The notes: generated by a model not told the origin, from the letters alone. DNA of 64,000 nt from Persicitalea sp038235275 (GCA_038235275.1 JBBSUC010000011.1:51174-115173); one strand, 5' to 3'; shown: positions 39,410 to 48,023, counted from the first letter of the stretch. Numbers and translations are program-made.

Positions 39410-40213
39410 ATGAAAAACAACCGATTATTTCTCCTGATTGCTACTTTCCTGGTTAGTTCGCTGGCGTTCGCCCACGAGTTTTGGCTCGAACCCGTTAAGT
39501 TTTTACTAAAAATCAATGAAAAGGTCAGCATCCACATGATGGTGGGCGAGGACTACAAAGGCGACCATTCCAACGGTACGAAGTACAAACTCACCAAGCT
39601 GGATCTTTTCAGTGGCAATCAAAAGAAGGACATCCGCAGTCAGGTTTCCGGCGACAGTCTCAGCACGGTCGATCTTAGCTTTCCGGCCGAAGGATCGCAG
39701 CTTATCGCTTTCAACAATACCAGCAAATTCATTGAACTACCGGGTCCAAAGTTCAACGATTACCTGCGTTCGGAGGGACTGGATGGGGTATTGCGCAGTC
39801 GGACGCAAAAAGGCGACACGTTAAAGTCCGGTCGGGAAATGTATCAGCGCTGCGTAAAAACGCTGGTGCAGGTGGGTAGCAAAACCGACGACACCTACGC
39901 GATCGACACCGGAATGCGGCTGGAAATTATTCCGGGCAAAAATCCCTACGCGGCGAATGCGGCGGGGCCGATCAAATTCAAAGTCCGGTTTGACAGCAAG
40001 CCACTCGCAAATTGTCTGGTACTGGCCTGGCACATGGTAGATGGCCAAACGACGCACACCAAACTGCGCAGCGACAAGGATGGCGAAGTGGTTTTTCCGA
40101 TTACCAAAACCGGCAAATGGATGATCAGTACGGTGCAGATGATTCCAACTTCTGACGACAAAGCCGCAGATTGGCAGAGTTTCTGGGGTAGCTACACGTT
40201 CGGATACTACTGA
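39410..40213 (+). CDS. DUF4198-family secreted protein, metal-uptake associated
   Basis: A 267-residue protein with signal peptide (NNRLFLLIATFLVSSLAFA) whose mature form starts HEFWLEP, the hallmark beginning of DUF4198/NikK-like periplasmic proteins. 'SIHMMVGEDYKGDH' near residue 50 and 'PIKFKVRFDSKPLANCLVLA' are further family strands. Known relatives accompany TonB-dependent receptors and nickel or cobalt uptake systems. It directly follows the siderophore-type receptor gene, so a role in transition metal acquisition is likely but the metal is unknown. Confidence 0.82.
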   Translation: MKNNRLFLLIATFLVSSLAFAHEFWLEPVKFLLKINEKVSIHMMVGEDYKGDHSNGTKYKLTKLDLFSGNQKKDIRSQVSGDSLSTVDLSFPAEGSQLIAFNNTSKFIELPGPKFNDYLRSEGLDGVLRSRTQKGDTLKSGREMYQRCVKTLVQVGSKTDDTYAIDTGMRLEIIPGKNPYAANAAGPIKFKVRFDSKPLANCLVLAWHMVDGQTTHTKLRSDKDGEVVFPITKTGKWMISTVQMIPTSDDKAADWQSFWGSYTFGYY

Positions 40214-40250
40214 ACCGGTTAACCCGGAATCAAGCGCTTCATAAAATTCA

Positions 40251-40290
40251 GAGCCTCAAAACGTGAGCAGTTGCTCACGTTTTGAGGCTC
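40251..40290. terminator. bidirectional terminator between convergent genes
   Basis: A 19-bp perfect stem (40251-40269 with 40272-40290), followed by ATTTTTAT on the + strand. It lies between the DUF4198 gene (+) and the S51 peptidase gene (-). Confidence 0.9.
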
Positions 40291-40339
40291 ATTTTTATGG
40301 ATAATGATCACAAGGGTAATCGGCGAAAAGTGGAGAACG

Positions 40340-41089
40340 TTATTTAAGAATCGTCGCCTTCAGCTTTTCTTCCACGACCTTCCCGTCCTTCATCGACACA
40401 AAATAGGCGTTGTCGTCCTCGGTCATCGAAACGACTTTGAATACCTTACTGTTCTTGAAAATAATCCCCGCCTTGTCGTCGATGGCGTAGCCCGGTTTAA
40501 AGATTCCGTTGTCGATATTCTTGAAATACAGCGGGCGACGGTACTCCTCGCTGTGGTAGTGCGGACAGTGGCTGAATGGCAAAAATCCCAGTCCCTCCAC
40601 CACGCTCAATTCGATGGGCCGAGAGTCGGTAGTGCCGTTCTCAAACCAACAAAGCGACCCGGCGCTGCCGCCCGCCAAAACGATCCCTTTTTGCAGGGCT
40701 TTTTTGAGGATGACATCGATCCCCTGCGCCTTCCAGATCGCCATCATGTTGAGCGTATTGCCGCCGCCCACTACAATGGCATCCACGTTCAACAACACGT
40801 CTTCGAAGGATACTTTTTGGCTGTACGAACTGATCCACACCCTTTGCACCGAGGGTTCCACCGGCAGGTCATGCACGAGCTCGTACCAGCGAATAATGCC
40901 CGGCTCATTATCGCCGGAAGCCGTGGGTAGAAAGCAGATTTTGGGCCGCTCTTTCTTGGTGAGTTTGATGATTTCCTGAATGAAGGCTTTGGAAGGACCG
41001 CCGCCGGAGGGAAAAATGTACTGGTCCTGGGCCATGATTATTGTGGTGCTGAACAGTAAAATGAGAGAGAAGAGGATTACTTTTTTCAT
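40340..41089 (-). CDS. exported S51-family peptidase (peptidase E/cyanophycinase-like)
   Basis: A 249-residue protein with signal peptide (KVILFSLILLFSTTIIMAQ). YIFPSGGGPSKAFIQEI, KICFLPTASGDN, 'AIVVGGGNTLNMM' and the nucleophile elbow 'LAGGSAGSLCWF' (Ser142) are the family signature; 'FSHCPHYHSEEYRR' would supply the His. Members cleave Asp-X dipeptides (PepE) or cyanophycin. The export signal is unusual for PepE, which is cytoplasmic in enterics, so it may hydrolyse peptides outside the inner membrane. Confidence 0.85.
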   Translation of the reverse strand: MKKVILFSLILLFSTTIIMAQDQYIFPSGGGPSKAFIQEIIKLTKKERPKICFLPTASGDNEPGIIRWYELVHDLPVEPSVQRVWISSYSQKVSFEDVLLNVDAIVVGGGNTLNMMAIWKAQGIDVILKKALQKGIVLAGGSAGSLCWFENGTTDSRPIELSVVEGLGFLPFSHCPHYHSEEYRRPLYFKNIDNGIFKPGYAIDDKAGIIFKNSKVFKVVSMTEDDNAYFVSMKDGKVVEEKLKATILK

Positions 41090-41172
41090 AAAATAGCTGG
41101 CTTATGGCTGAAAAAAAAATTCGTTCAAATCGTCGTCGCTCGTAGCTTAGATGGAACGACGATAAAAGTCTG

Positions 41173-41517
41173 CTAACTAGTCGTACTAGCCTCCTCAAAA
41201 AGCCGCATCGCCATCAGCCCGTTCCCGACGGCCCCGCCCGCCCGAATCGCGGACGCAATGAACACGGTTTCGGCAATCTCCTCGCGCGTCGCCCCGGCCT
41301 GCACGGCATTCTGGACGTGCGACTCGATGCAGTAGGCGCATTGGGTGGTTAGGGCCACCGCTACCGACATCAGCTCCCGGTACTTGATGGGAATGACGCC
41401 GTCCTTCCGCTCGGCGGTATGTTTGAGGTTCATGAAGGCCGCCGACTCTTGCGGCGCGGCGCGCAGGAGCGTATCGACGTACGCGCGGTCTTTGGGGGTT
41501 TGATATTCTTCGGTCAT
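41173..41517 (-). CDS. AhpD-like carboxymuconolactone decarboxylase-family protein
   Basis: A 114-residue protein of the AhpD-like fold. C60 and C63 with H67 (TTQCAYCIESH) form the redox CxxCxxxH site typical of alkylhydroperoxidase D-type proteins, with Glu48 in KYRELMSVAVA. 'GATREEIAETVFIASAIRAG' and GNGLMAMRLFEE close the family pattern. It likely reduces peroxides or a thiol partner. It stands alone on the - strand, between the S51 gene and the DUF2306 gene. Confidence 0.88.
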   Translation of the reverse strand: MTEEYQTPKDRAYVDTLLRAAPQESAAFMNLKHTAERKDGVIPIKYRELMSVAVALTTQCAYCIESHVQNAVQAGATREEIAETVFIASAIRAGGAVGNGLMAMRLFEEASTTS

Positions 41518-41632
41518 GGAGGTTTTTGGGGATCGTGAATCGGATTGCTCTCAGCAAAGGCGAAGATAGCAATAGGATCGGTACCCACCCGTCATAACTC
41601 AGGCTACGTTTCATTACTTTGGGCAAAAGCCC

Positions 41633-42463
41633 TCATATATGGGGAAGCCACAAGCCCAGCGTAGCTCCAAAAATCCCGATCCCCATGATAACGGTACACA
41701 GAAAAATGAGGGCCGAAATACCCAGGCTGAGGGCCTTATTCTGTTTTCGTTGCGCCAACAAATACAATTCCAGCACAATCAGCGAGAGCGGCATCGCGTA
41801 GGTGAACAGCGCGAGAGACGTCAGGAAAGGACCGGTGAAGGTTTCGGGATCGAAGCCCACCGGGCCACCGTTGACCACCAGCCAAAACATGAGCCCCACG
41901 CGAAAAAACCACACGCCATTGACGACCATGAACAGCCGCAAGGCCCAAACCCGGTGCCTGACGAATTGACGGGCTCTGGCGTAGCGGATGGCCAGCCAGC
42001 CAAACAAAATAATGTAAATCGCCTGGATGCTGATAGCAATATCCTGGGTGGCATCTCCCGTCTCCCATTTATTCAAGATCATCACCAATCCGGCGGCGCT
42101 GACCACCATCGCCGTAATGACGAACACCCGGCCGAGCCAGCGGTGAAAAACAGGAAACTGCCGACGTATCCGGGGAATCAATTGCAACGGCCCCCCCAAA
42201 GCCAGAACGGCCGCCAAGAGGATGTGAATTCCAACGACGAAGACTCCATTTCTTTCCAGGGCGCGATCTGGCAATACTTCGTTCCAGCGGTCAAAATCGC
42301 CCGTCAGGGTAGTCTTACCGTAGAACATGAGAATGTAAATGCCAAATAGCCACTGACCGATTGTCGCTACCGCCAGCCAAGTGGCAGCGGCCACACTCAG
42401 CAGTCGGTTGGCAAAGGGAGGGTTTACGGTTGGGGGTTGGAGTATTTCGGGATTGGTCATCAT
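41633..42463 (-). CDS. DUF2306 multi-pass membrane protein
   Basis: 276 residues from the ATG pair ending at 42463; an upstream ATG adds an unconvincing 25-residue leader. About seven membrane helices are visible (LLSVAAATWLAVATIGQWLF; GIHILLAAVLALGGPLQLIP; VFVITAMVVSAAGLVMIL; and more), together with 'RRQFPVFHRWLGRVFV', the HRxxGR loop typical of DUF2306. The function of the family is unknown. A Crp-type regulator gene precedes it on the same strand, 121 bases away. Confidence 0.78.
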   Translation of the reverse strand: MMTNPEILQPPTVNPPFANRLLSVAAATWLAVATIGQWLFGIYILMFYGKTTLTGDFDRWNEVLPDRALERNGVFVVGIHILLAAVLALGGPLQLIPRIRRQFPVFHRWLGRVFVITAMVVSAAGLVMILNKWETGDATQDIAISIQAIYIILFGWLAIRYARARQFVRHRVWALRLFMVVNGVWFFRVGLMFWLVVNGGPVGFDPETFTGPFLTSLALFTYAMPLSLIVLELYLLAQRKQNKALSLGISALIFLCTVIMGIGIFGATLGLWLPHI

Positions 42464-42583
42464 CGGAGCGGGGATTAGCCTTAAAGTTTTCTCAAACTTA
42501 GGGCTGACTCGGGCTGCCGGGATTAGACAAATGTCCAATACGGATGAGCGGTACTATTCCGGTACGGAGGTCCGGCGCAGGAT

Positions 42584-43168
42584 TCAGGAACCAAACTCGC
42601 GACGGAGCCGACTTAGATGCCTTTGGGTAATGCCCAGATAAGACGCGATGTAGCGCAGGGGCACGTGCCGGATGATGGTCGGTTTCTCCCGGAGAAATTT
42701 TCGGTAACGCGCTTCGGCCGACAGATTGGTCAGATCGTTGATGCGTCCTTTATCGTCTTCCAGGTGTTTTTGCAGAATCTGGATCGTGTAGTCTTTCTGG
42801 GTCTGGCTATTTTGGGCTCCTTTCTCGACATCATCCCGGCTGATTCGCAGCAATTCGCAATCGGTGAGGCAGTGCAGGTTTTCGTGGGAAACCGTGCGGT
42901 TCATAAAATGGAAATAGGAGGTAAAAAACCGGGAGCCGTCGTTAAGGTCGGTGGTGATTTCGTTCTCGTCGGCGTCGAGATGGAAGTTCCGCATGTAGCC
43001 CGAAACGATAAAATTGTGGTACTGCGGCACCGCTCCGGCCGATTCGATAATCCTATTTTTGGACACAAAAACCGGCTTGAACATCTCCCGTATTGAGATT
43101 TTATCAGCTTCGGGCAAGACTAACATCTCGGCGACGTAGCTGAAAAAACGCTGATAGTAATGTTCCAT
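42584..43168 (-). CDS. Crp/Fnr-family transcriptional regulator
   Basis: A 194-residue regulator: a cyclic-nucleotide-binding-like beta-roll at the N-terminus (KNRIIESAGAVPQYHNFIVS, TDLNDGSRFFTSY) and a C-terminal winged helix (VPLRYIASYLGITQRHLSRL). It lacks the Fnr iron-sulfur cysteines at the N-terminus, and the cAMP-contact Arg/Ser pattern is not evident, so the ligand is unknown, as for many short Bacteroidota Crp proteins. It may control the DUF2306 gene downstream. Confidence 0.9.
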   Translation of the reverse strand: MEHYYQRFFSYVAEMLVLPEADKISIREMFKPVFVSKNRIIESAGAVPQYHNFIVSGYMRNFHLDADENEITTDLNDGSRFFTSYFHFMNRTVSHENLHCLTDCELLRISRDDVEKGAQNSQTQKDYTIQILQKHLEDDKGRINDLTNLSAEARYRKFLREKPTIIRHVPLRYIASYLGITQRHLSRLRREFGS

Positions 43169-43241
43169 ATTTTTTGAGGCATGGTCTGTGTTGGTTATAG
43201 CGTACTGTTCAACGGGGCAGAGCGTCCGCGGGGCAGTCTAT

Positions 43242-43310
43242 GTTTAGTACGTAGTCTCCCTTCACAAAACATGCGTACCATTCGACGACAGTGGAAATTT
43301 ACGAAGAACG
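43242..43310. repeat. dispersed palindromic repeat, copy A
   Basis: Starts TTTAGTACGTAGTCTCCCTT and ends in GTGGAAATTTACGAAG, a diverged right arm. It lies between the Crp gene start and the TetR gene stop, with no GGCC hairpin in front. Confidence 0.75.
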
Positions 43311-43321
43311 GCAAAAAAAGA

Positions 43322-43906
43322 CTAATCCAGTACTTGTAAATTCAAATCGATCAGCGCTTTAAAGTCTTGATCGATGGGATCCATTCTTTGGGTGACATTC
43401 AGGCCATTCCAGAAGTTAATCAGGTGGACAGCGAGGAGACGTGGGGACTTTTGAGCGTCAAGTACCCCCATTTTTTGAGCATCCGTCAGCGCCTTTTCAA
43501 AACCATCTTTCAATTTGGAAAGTAATTCTGTGGAAAGGTTCCTGGTATCTACCTCCAAATTGCTCGATTCCACGAGGGCATTTCCCAAATAACACCCGTT
43601 CATTTTTTCTTGCTCCGAACGTGCGGCAACTTTGTAAAAGAAGTCCTTAATAAACTGCAAAGGGTCCTGACTCTTGTCAAGACCCTCATAAAATGTTTTG
43701 ATTGAATTTTGTAAAAATTGGGACAATGATTTTTGATAAAGTTCTTTCTTGCCCCCGGGAAATGAACGGTAAAAACTACCCTGCCCTACGTCCATCGCCT
43801 CCATCAAGTCTTGAGCCGAGGCGGCAGAATATCCCTTCTGCCAGAACACCGCTATAGCGCTGTCGATCAGTTCCTCGTCGCTGTATTGTTTAGGTCTGCC
43901 TGCCAT
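43322..43906 (-). CDS. TetR/AcrR-family transcriptional regulator
   Basis: A 194-residue regulator. The helix-turn-helix is at about 10-52: 'DEELIDSAIAVFWQKGYSAA' then AQDLMEAMDVGQGSFYRSF, with the typical recognition-helix ending. The C-terminal all-helical ligand domain has 'NGCYLGNALVES' as in the YcdC/AcrR-like group. It follows the GAPDH gene by 26 bases on the same strand, so it may be co-transcribed with it. The inducer is unknown. Confidence 0.9.
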   Translation of the reverse strand: MAGRPKQYSDEELIDSAIAVFWQKGYSAASAQDLMEAMDVGQGSFYRSFPGGKKELYQKSLSQFLQNSIKTFYEGLDKSQDPLQFIKDFFYKVAARSEQEKMNGCYLGNALVESSNLEVDTRNLSTELLSKLKDGFEKALTDAQKMGVLDAQKSPRLLAVHLINFWNGLNVTQRMDPIDQDFKALIDLNLQVLD

Positions 43907-43932
43907 GCGGTGGGTCTACTCTTTCCCTTTTA

Positions 43933-44922
43933 TTAAAAATTTGCCAGAACTTGCCTAATCATCTGATTGACAAAGCCCCATTCGTTGTCGTACCAAGCTA
44001 AGACCTTGACCAGATCGCCATCTACCACTTTGGTCATTTCCAAATCGATGATCGCCGCGAATGGATCTTTGATAATGTCGCTCGAAACGATCGGGTCGTT
44101 CGTTACCCGGATCACATCCCGGTAGCGATCCGTTGCCGCTTCCTCCGAAAGAATTTGGTTGATTTCTTCCGCCGAAGTTTTGCGCTTTGTCACCATGGTG
44201 ATATCCGAAACCGACCCAATGGCGACGGGTACTCTGATGGCCATTCCGTCAAATTTGCCCGCGTATTCTGGCAGTGCCTTAGTAGTCGCAGTAGCGGCTC
44301 CCGTGGTGGTGGGGATCATATTATTCAAGCCCGACCTGCCCATGCGCGTTTTTTTAGCGGGGGCATCGACCATGTGGTTGGAAGCCGTATTGGCATGAAC
44401 GGTAGTCATAATGGCTTTTTGAATGCCTACCCGTCTTCCCAATATTTCAATAATCGGGCTGATGTTGTTGGTGGTGCAACTGGCGCAGGAGATAATTGTG
44501 TTTTTCCCGTCCCCGGTGTTGACTCCATGCACTACCGTCGGCACTCCACCGCTCTGGGTTGGCCCCGAAATGATTACGAATTTGGCACCCGCCTCGATAT
44601 GCTTTTTAGCATCTTCTTCTTTGGTAAAGACGCCGGTACTCTCAATCACCACTTCTACCTCCAGGTCGCCCCAGGGTAGTTTCTCAGGATTTCTTTCGTT
44701 GAAAAATTGAATTCGTTTCCCATCCACGACCAGATAGTTTTGATCGACTGTGACTTCTTTGTCAAATACGCCGTGCACACTGTCGTATTTCAGCAGGTAA
44801 GCGATATTGTCAATTGGCGCAATGTCGTTCACCGCAACCAAGTCTAGTTCTGGATGGTCGATGATGTTTTTCAGGCTCGCCCGGCCGATACGTCCCATGC
44901 CGTTTATTGCTATTCTTTTCAT
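43933..44922 (-). CDS. gap: type I glyceraldehyde-3-phosphate dehydrogenase
   Basis: A 329-residue enzyme of glycolysis and gluconeogenesis. The nucleotide-binding start 'INGMGRIGRASLKNI' and 'VAVNDIAP' suggest NAD use. The active site 'SCASCTTNNISPII' contains the catalytic Cys, and the catalytic His lies in MTTVHANTASNHMVD; 'WYDNEWGFVNQM' is the C-terminal signature. It catalyses reversible oxidation of GAP to 1,3-bisphosphoglycerate in the cytoplasm. The adjoining TetR gene is an unusual companion; the organism may encode a second, main GAPDH elsewhere. Confidence 0.96.
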   Translation of the reverse strand: MKRIAINGMGRIGRASLKNIIDHPELDLVAVNDIAPIDNIAYLLKYDSVHGVFDKEVTVDQNYLVVDGKRIQFFNERNPEKLPWGDLEVEVVIESTGVFTKEEDAKKHIEAGAKFVIISGPTQSGGVPTVVHGVNTGDGKNTIISCASCTTNNISPIIEILGRRVGIQKAIMTTVHANTASNHMVDAPAKKTRMGRSGLNNMIPTTTGAATATTKALPEYAGKFDGMAIRVPVAIGSVSDITMVTKRKTSAEEINQILSEEAATDRYRDVIRVTNDPIVSSDIIKDPFAAIIDLEMTKVVDGDLVKVLAWYDNEWGFVNQMIRQVLANF

Positions 44923-45219
44923 TTTCTTTGTTTTGGTTTGATTAACAGATTTTTACAAATTCTCTTCTTCAATTAATAAATTGGCCGCGATTGCGCCATT
45001 CGGTATCGACGATATAAACCAGAGAAATCTTCACGAGGTCTGCTATTTCAGGCATCCTCCAGCCTTTGGACTCTTTACGGAGTCATTCCTGAACCTTTAC
45101 CGCTGTCCCAGGCAAAAATATCACAATGTAACGATCATTACAAAACAAAGTTCAAGGTTATCGGAGATAGGGTAATTCAGGGCCTATCGTGATAAGATAA
45201 ATATATCAGTGGTTGTTCA
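44923..45219. other. intergenic region upstream of gap, no gene seen
   Basis: About 300 bases with no credible frame. It should contain the gap promoter, reading leftward. It ends at repeat copy B. Confidence 0.5.
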
Positions 45220-45292
45220 TTTTAAGCACGCAGTCTCCCTGGGGAAGAAACGTCCGCACAACGCGCTGACGATGGAAGTCTGCGAAGCACGA
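45220..45292. repeat. dispersed palindromic repeat, copy B
   Basis: TTTTAAGCACGCAGTCTCCC ... CAACGCGCTGACGATGGAAG then TCTGCGAAGCACGA. This is a full-length, diverged copy. It lies 24 bases beyond the stop of a C-terminally truncated NAD(P)-binding protein gene. Confidence 0.85.
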
Positions 45293-45315
45293 AAGCGGGC
45301 ACTGTTGGTCGAATA

Positions 45316-45834
45316 TTATGAAGTGCAGAAAAGCAAGCGGCGAGTCAACGACTCGTCCAGCAGCCTGCCCGGACGGACAAACAGCCATTTCATGCCTGAA
45401 TCGGCGACTATTTCCTCCATTCTGGTCTTGTCGTTGTAGACGTCCTTCAAAAAATACTTCAAAAATATCCCCACGAACCAGGAGACATATTTTCGGCTTT
45501 CGCCCGTCCCGAAACCCGTCACGAAAATAAATGGAACGTCGGTTTTCGTTTCTTTTTGCACCTCCACCAGCAATCGGGCAAAATCAGAAAACAAGGTGGT
45601 GACTTTCATATTTTTCCCGGTTCCCAACGCCACCAAAACCGCGTCCGCAGCCCGAATCGCTTCGGTCAGATCAGATTTATCGGTGGCACTGCCCCGGATT
45701 GAAATCAGATTGGGCTCGGCCGGTAGCGGGACTTCGGAACGCGAAAGCGTCGTTACCCGGTGGCCACGTTGCAACGCCCTTTTGGTCGCTTCAAGCCCTA
45801 CGCCAGCGGAAGCACCGATTACGGTAATGTTCAT
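45316..45834 (-). CDS. NAD(P)-binding (atypical SDR) protein, C-terminally truncated
   Basis: 172 residues. 'MNITVIGASAGVGLEATKRA' is the Rossmann dinucleotide motif, with 'DAVLVALGTGKNMK' and 'PFIFVTGFGTGESRKYVSW' as in the NAD(P)H-binding family related to flavin reductases/NmrA. After 'MKWLFVRPGRLLDESLT' the relatives I know run about 40 residues more; here the frame ends in RRLLFCTS. The repeat copy B begins 24 bases downstream, so an insertion or deletion involving the repeat may have removed the end. The core fold could still be formed; function uncertain. Confidence 0.7.
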   Translation of the reverse strand: MNITVIGASAGVGLEATKRALQRGHRVTTLSRSEVPLPAEPNLISIRGSATDKSDLTEAIRAADAVLVALGTGKNMKVTTLFSDFARLLVEVQKETKTDVPFIFVTGFGTGESRKYVSWFVGIFLKYFLKDVYNDKTRMEEIVADSGMKWLFVRPGRLLDESLTRRLLFCTS

Positions 45835-45906
45835 TTGAAAATTGGGGTTATGGAGGTTGGCCGCAAGATAGCGACTTTGTAAGGTAAGCCTATTTGAGAG
45901 TAGCGG

Positions 45907-46815
45907 CTACCAGTCGATAAAAGATACGCCGAGCCCAAACGTAGTCTGGCGGTGATTGTAGTCGATGAGCGTCTCCCCGTACCCCGTCGAACCCTGCACG
46001 TGCACCCGAACCTGCCCTTTGATCGGAAAGATCCAATTGAACTGAGCACTGCCCCGGGTCAATAAACTGGGTCGTAACGGGTGCGTCGCCAGTAGATAAA
46101 ATTGGTGCCTTCCTGAACTGTACGCCAGGGTCAGTTCGCCCCGTCCGATGTAATCGGCAATCAACGGATTCTCGTCTTCGGCATCGGGAATACGTATCCA
46201 GGGACGCAGCACCATCATCCAGTGAGGACGCTCAAGCGCCATGTGAAACATGACCCGGTTCCAGCTACGCGATCGTGGCAGCGACCGACCGTTGGACTGG
46301 TGATTGAAAGCCGCGCCCAGAGTGCGGGCACGGAAGCCCAGTACCTCTATATTGATTGGAAAGTTAAGAATGAGTTCCGGTTCGTAGTTGAGTTCCCGAA
46401 AGGGGCGGGAAACGTTGGTATTATAAATCTGCCAATGAGCTTTCTGGGTGTAGCCCATCCACAAATCGCCGTAGCCCCAAAAAATACTTTGCAGGACTTT
46501 GGTTTTGAAACTCAACTGAAACTTGGCTTCATAATGGTTGTAGGCAATCGGGTCCGGTACCGAATAATCGGGGTTTTCGCTGGTGGGCTGCACATTCGGA
46601 TTGCTGGACCAGCGACCGGCGGTTACGTAAAAGGGCTTGTAATAGGTAAGGCGAAGTACACCCCGCCGATGGGCCGAATCCAGTTCCCAGCGTTCTGCCA
46701 GACCTTGAACACGTATCGGCTCCCTTTCGGTGATTATTTGCCCGTAGGCAGTTGGAAAGGAACAAGAAATGACTGCTAAAAACGGAAGCAGAACCTTTGG
46801 TAAACGGATTTGCAT
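45907..46815 (-). CDS. pldA: outer membrane phospholipase A1 (OMPLA)
   Basis: A 302-residue protein with signal peptide (LPFLAVISCSFPTAYGQ) and a 12-strand barrel. The active site motif 'AFNHQSNGRSLPRSRSWNRV' is complete: H172, S174 and N186 keep the spacing I recall for E. coli PldA (H142, S144, N156). Calcium-dependent dimers hydrolyse misplaced phospholipids in the outer membrane. The final Trp (FIDW) is an acceptable barrel end. Confidence 0.93.
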   Translation of the reverse strand: MQIRLPKVLLPFLAVISCSFPTAYGQIITEREPIRVQGLAERWELDSAHRRGVLRLTYYKPFYVTAGRWSSNPNVQPTSENPDYSVPDPIAYNHYEAKFQLSFKTKVLQSIFWGYGDLWMGYTQKAHWQIYNTNVSRPFRELNYEPELILNFPINIEVLGFRARTLGAAFNHQSNGRSLPRSRSWNRVMFHMALERPHWMMVLRPWIRIPDAEDENPLIADYIGRGELTLAYSSGRHQFYLLATHPLRPSLLTRGSAQFNWIFPIKGQVRVHVQGSTGYGETLIDYNHRQTTFGLGVSFIDW

Positions 46816-46973
46816 AGACGTACGATTGACAGAGAGTATTAGGGTTAGTTATGTTCGTCCCTACGAATTCCAAATATGAGGAGAATTCGTTAAATCTGGC
46901 TAAAAATGAGAAGGTTGTGAGAATTTCTATTTTAGAAGAGGCACTGGCACAGACAAAACCCTCGACAACTAGT

Positions 46974-47003
46974 GAACAACGGCGGTGGAAGACTACAAAG
47001 GCC
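46974..47003. repeat. dispersed palindromic repeat, copy C (right arm only)
   Basis: GAACAACGGCGGTGGAAGAC then TACAAAG matches the right half of the family. The left half is absent. Confidence 0.55.
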
Positions 47004-47084
47004 GGGATAAGAAACTACTGCCTGGGAACCATAACGCATTTATATAGGTATAGCTAGAATACGACAGATTAATTAGTTACCCTT

Positions 47085-47582
47085 ATGAAAATGAAATGGA
47101 AAGGTTTTCTTCTTCTTGGCTGTATAGTATTTGCCAGCAGTTGTCAGAAAGATGATGCAAATGATCCGAATGTAGTCTGTAATAGGGCTATCCCAACCAC
47201 AAAAGCACCGCAGAGCGAAGTGACTGCTTTGAAACAGTACATTGATTCGAGCGGAATCAAGGCTACGGCGGACGATAGGGGATTCTACTATACCATCGAC
47301 TCACCTGGATCAGGAGCGAAACCTACTTTGTGCTCGAATGTTACGGTTAACTACCGGGGTACGCTGACGAGCGGCAGTACGTTTGACAGTGCCTTAGGCA
47401 TAAGCTTCGACTTAGCAAGGCTTATTGTTGGCTGGCAGCAGGGAATTCCCTTGATCAGCCCCGGTGGCAGTATCACGTTGTACTTACCGCCGAGTCTGGC
47501 GTACGGATCACAAGCACAATCGGGTATTCCGGCTAATTCGATCCTTGTTTTCAAGATAGACCTTATCCGCATCAATGGATGA
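47085..47582 (+). CDS. FKBP-type peptidyl-prolyl isomerase lipoprotein
   Basis: A 165-residue lipoprotein (lipobox 'VFASSC', Cys20). The FKBP domain occupies about 75-164: VTVNYRGTLTSGSTFDSALG, 'VGWQQGIPLISPGGSITLYL', 'PPSLAYGSQA' and 'IPANSILVFKIDLIRI' are all standard. It should catalyse prolyl isomerisation in the periplasm or at the outer membrane. It stands alone on the + strand. The acidic spacer after Cys20 (QKDDANDPN) is typical for surface or outer-membrane lipoproteins in this phylum. Confidence 0.93.
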   Translation: MKMKWKGFLLLGCIVFASSCQKDDANDPNVVCNRAIPTTKAPQSEVTALKQYIDSSGIKATADDRGFYYTIDSPGSGAKPTLCSNVTVNYRGTLTSGSTFDSALGISFDLARLIVGWQQGIPLISPGGSITLYLPPSLAYGSQAQSGIPANSILVFKIDLIRING

Positions 47583-47623
47583 CGGAGTATCCTGTCCGGT
47601 AAGCCTTTCGATAATTAATTCCG

Positions 47624-47678
47624 CCGTTGTTGGTTGTGTTCACACTACGAACAGCAAATAGTTGGCCACCGGGAGGCC
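47624..47678. repeat. second palindromic module, copy 1, leading into repeat copy D
   Basis: CGTTGTTGGTTGTGTTCACA then CTACGAACAGCAAATA, followed by GGCCACCGGGAGGCC. It parallels 47805-47860: a GTGT/ACAC palindrome flanked by CGAAC..CAAATA and a GGCC...GGCC stem. Confidence 0.7.
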
Positions 47679-47683
47679 TTTAT

Positions 47684-47754
47684 TTTTAGTACGTAGTCTC
47701 CCTTCGGAAGACATATGCACAACGCGCCGAGAGGGGAAGACTACGAAGTACTAG
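47684..47754. repeat. dispersed palindromic repeat, copy D (full length)
   Basis: TTTTAGTACGTAGTCTCCCT ... GAAGACTACGAAGTACTAGG. The ends TAGTACGTAGTCT and AGACTACGAAGTACTA are inverted repeats of one another, apart from 3 extra bases. This is the best-preserved copy. Confidence 0.9.
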
Positions 47755-47761
47755 GGTGGTG

Positions 47762-47801
47762 GGCCGTTAAAAACGGCCTTTTATATTTAGTACGCAGTCT
47801 C
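47762..47801. repeat. dispersed repeat, copy E: GGCCGTT hairpin plus left arm
   Basis: GGCCGTT/AACGGCC stem (47762-47768 with 47772-47778, loop AAA) and TTTTAT, then TTTAGTACGCAGTCTC (47786-47801). The unit breaks off here and is joined directly to the second palindromic module. Confidence 0.8.
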
Positions 47802-47804
47802 ACC

Positions 47805-47860
47805 CGTTGTTCGTAGTGTGTACACTGCGAACTCCAAATATTCGGCCATTTGTAATGGCC
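47805..47860. repeat. second palindromic module, copy 2
   Basis: CGTTGTTCGTAGTGTGTACA then CTGCGAACTCCAAATA and a GGCCATTTGTAATGGCC stem. The core is near-palindromic. It parallels 47624-47678. Confidence 0.7.
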
Positions 47861-47927
47861 GCCGCCGCGATGTTTACGCCTTTTCTGCTTCCGTACCTAT
47901 ATTCTCCTGTTTAGAAAAATTGTAGTG

Positions 47928-48020
47928 GGCCGTTGCAAACGGCCATTTATTTTTAGTACGCAGTCTCCCTTCGGAAGACATACGCACAACTTTACAGCGG
48001 TGGAAGACTACGAAGTACGG
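47928..48020. repeat. dispersed repeat, copy F: GGCCGTT hairpin plus full unit
   Basis: Hairpin GGCCGTT/AACGGCC (47928-47934 with 47938-47944), ATTTATT, then TTTAGTACGCAGTCTCCCTT from 47952, and right arm GTGGAAGACTACGAAGTAC. Confidence 0.88.
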
Positions 48021-48023
48021 GGG

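Noticed and set aside
44981..45175. 64-codon frame upstream of gap
   Set aside because: No family likeness, no signal, and it lies in the region expected to hold the gap promoter.
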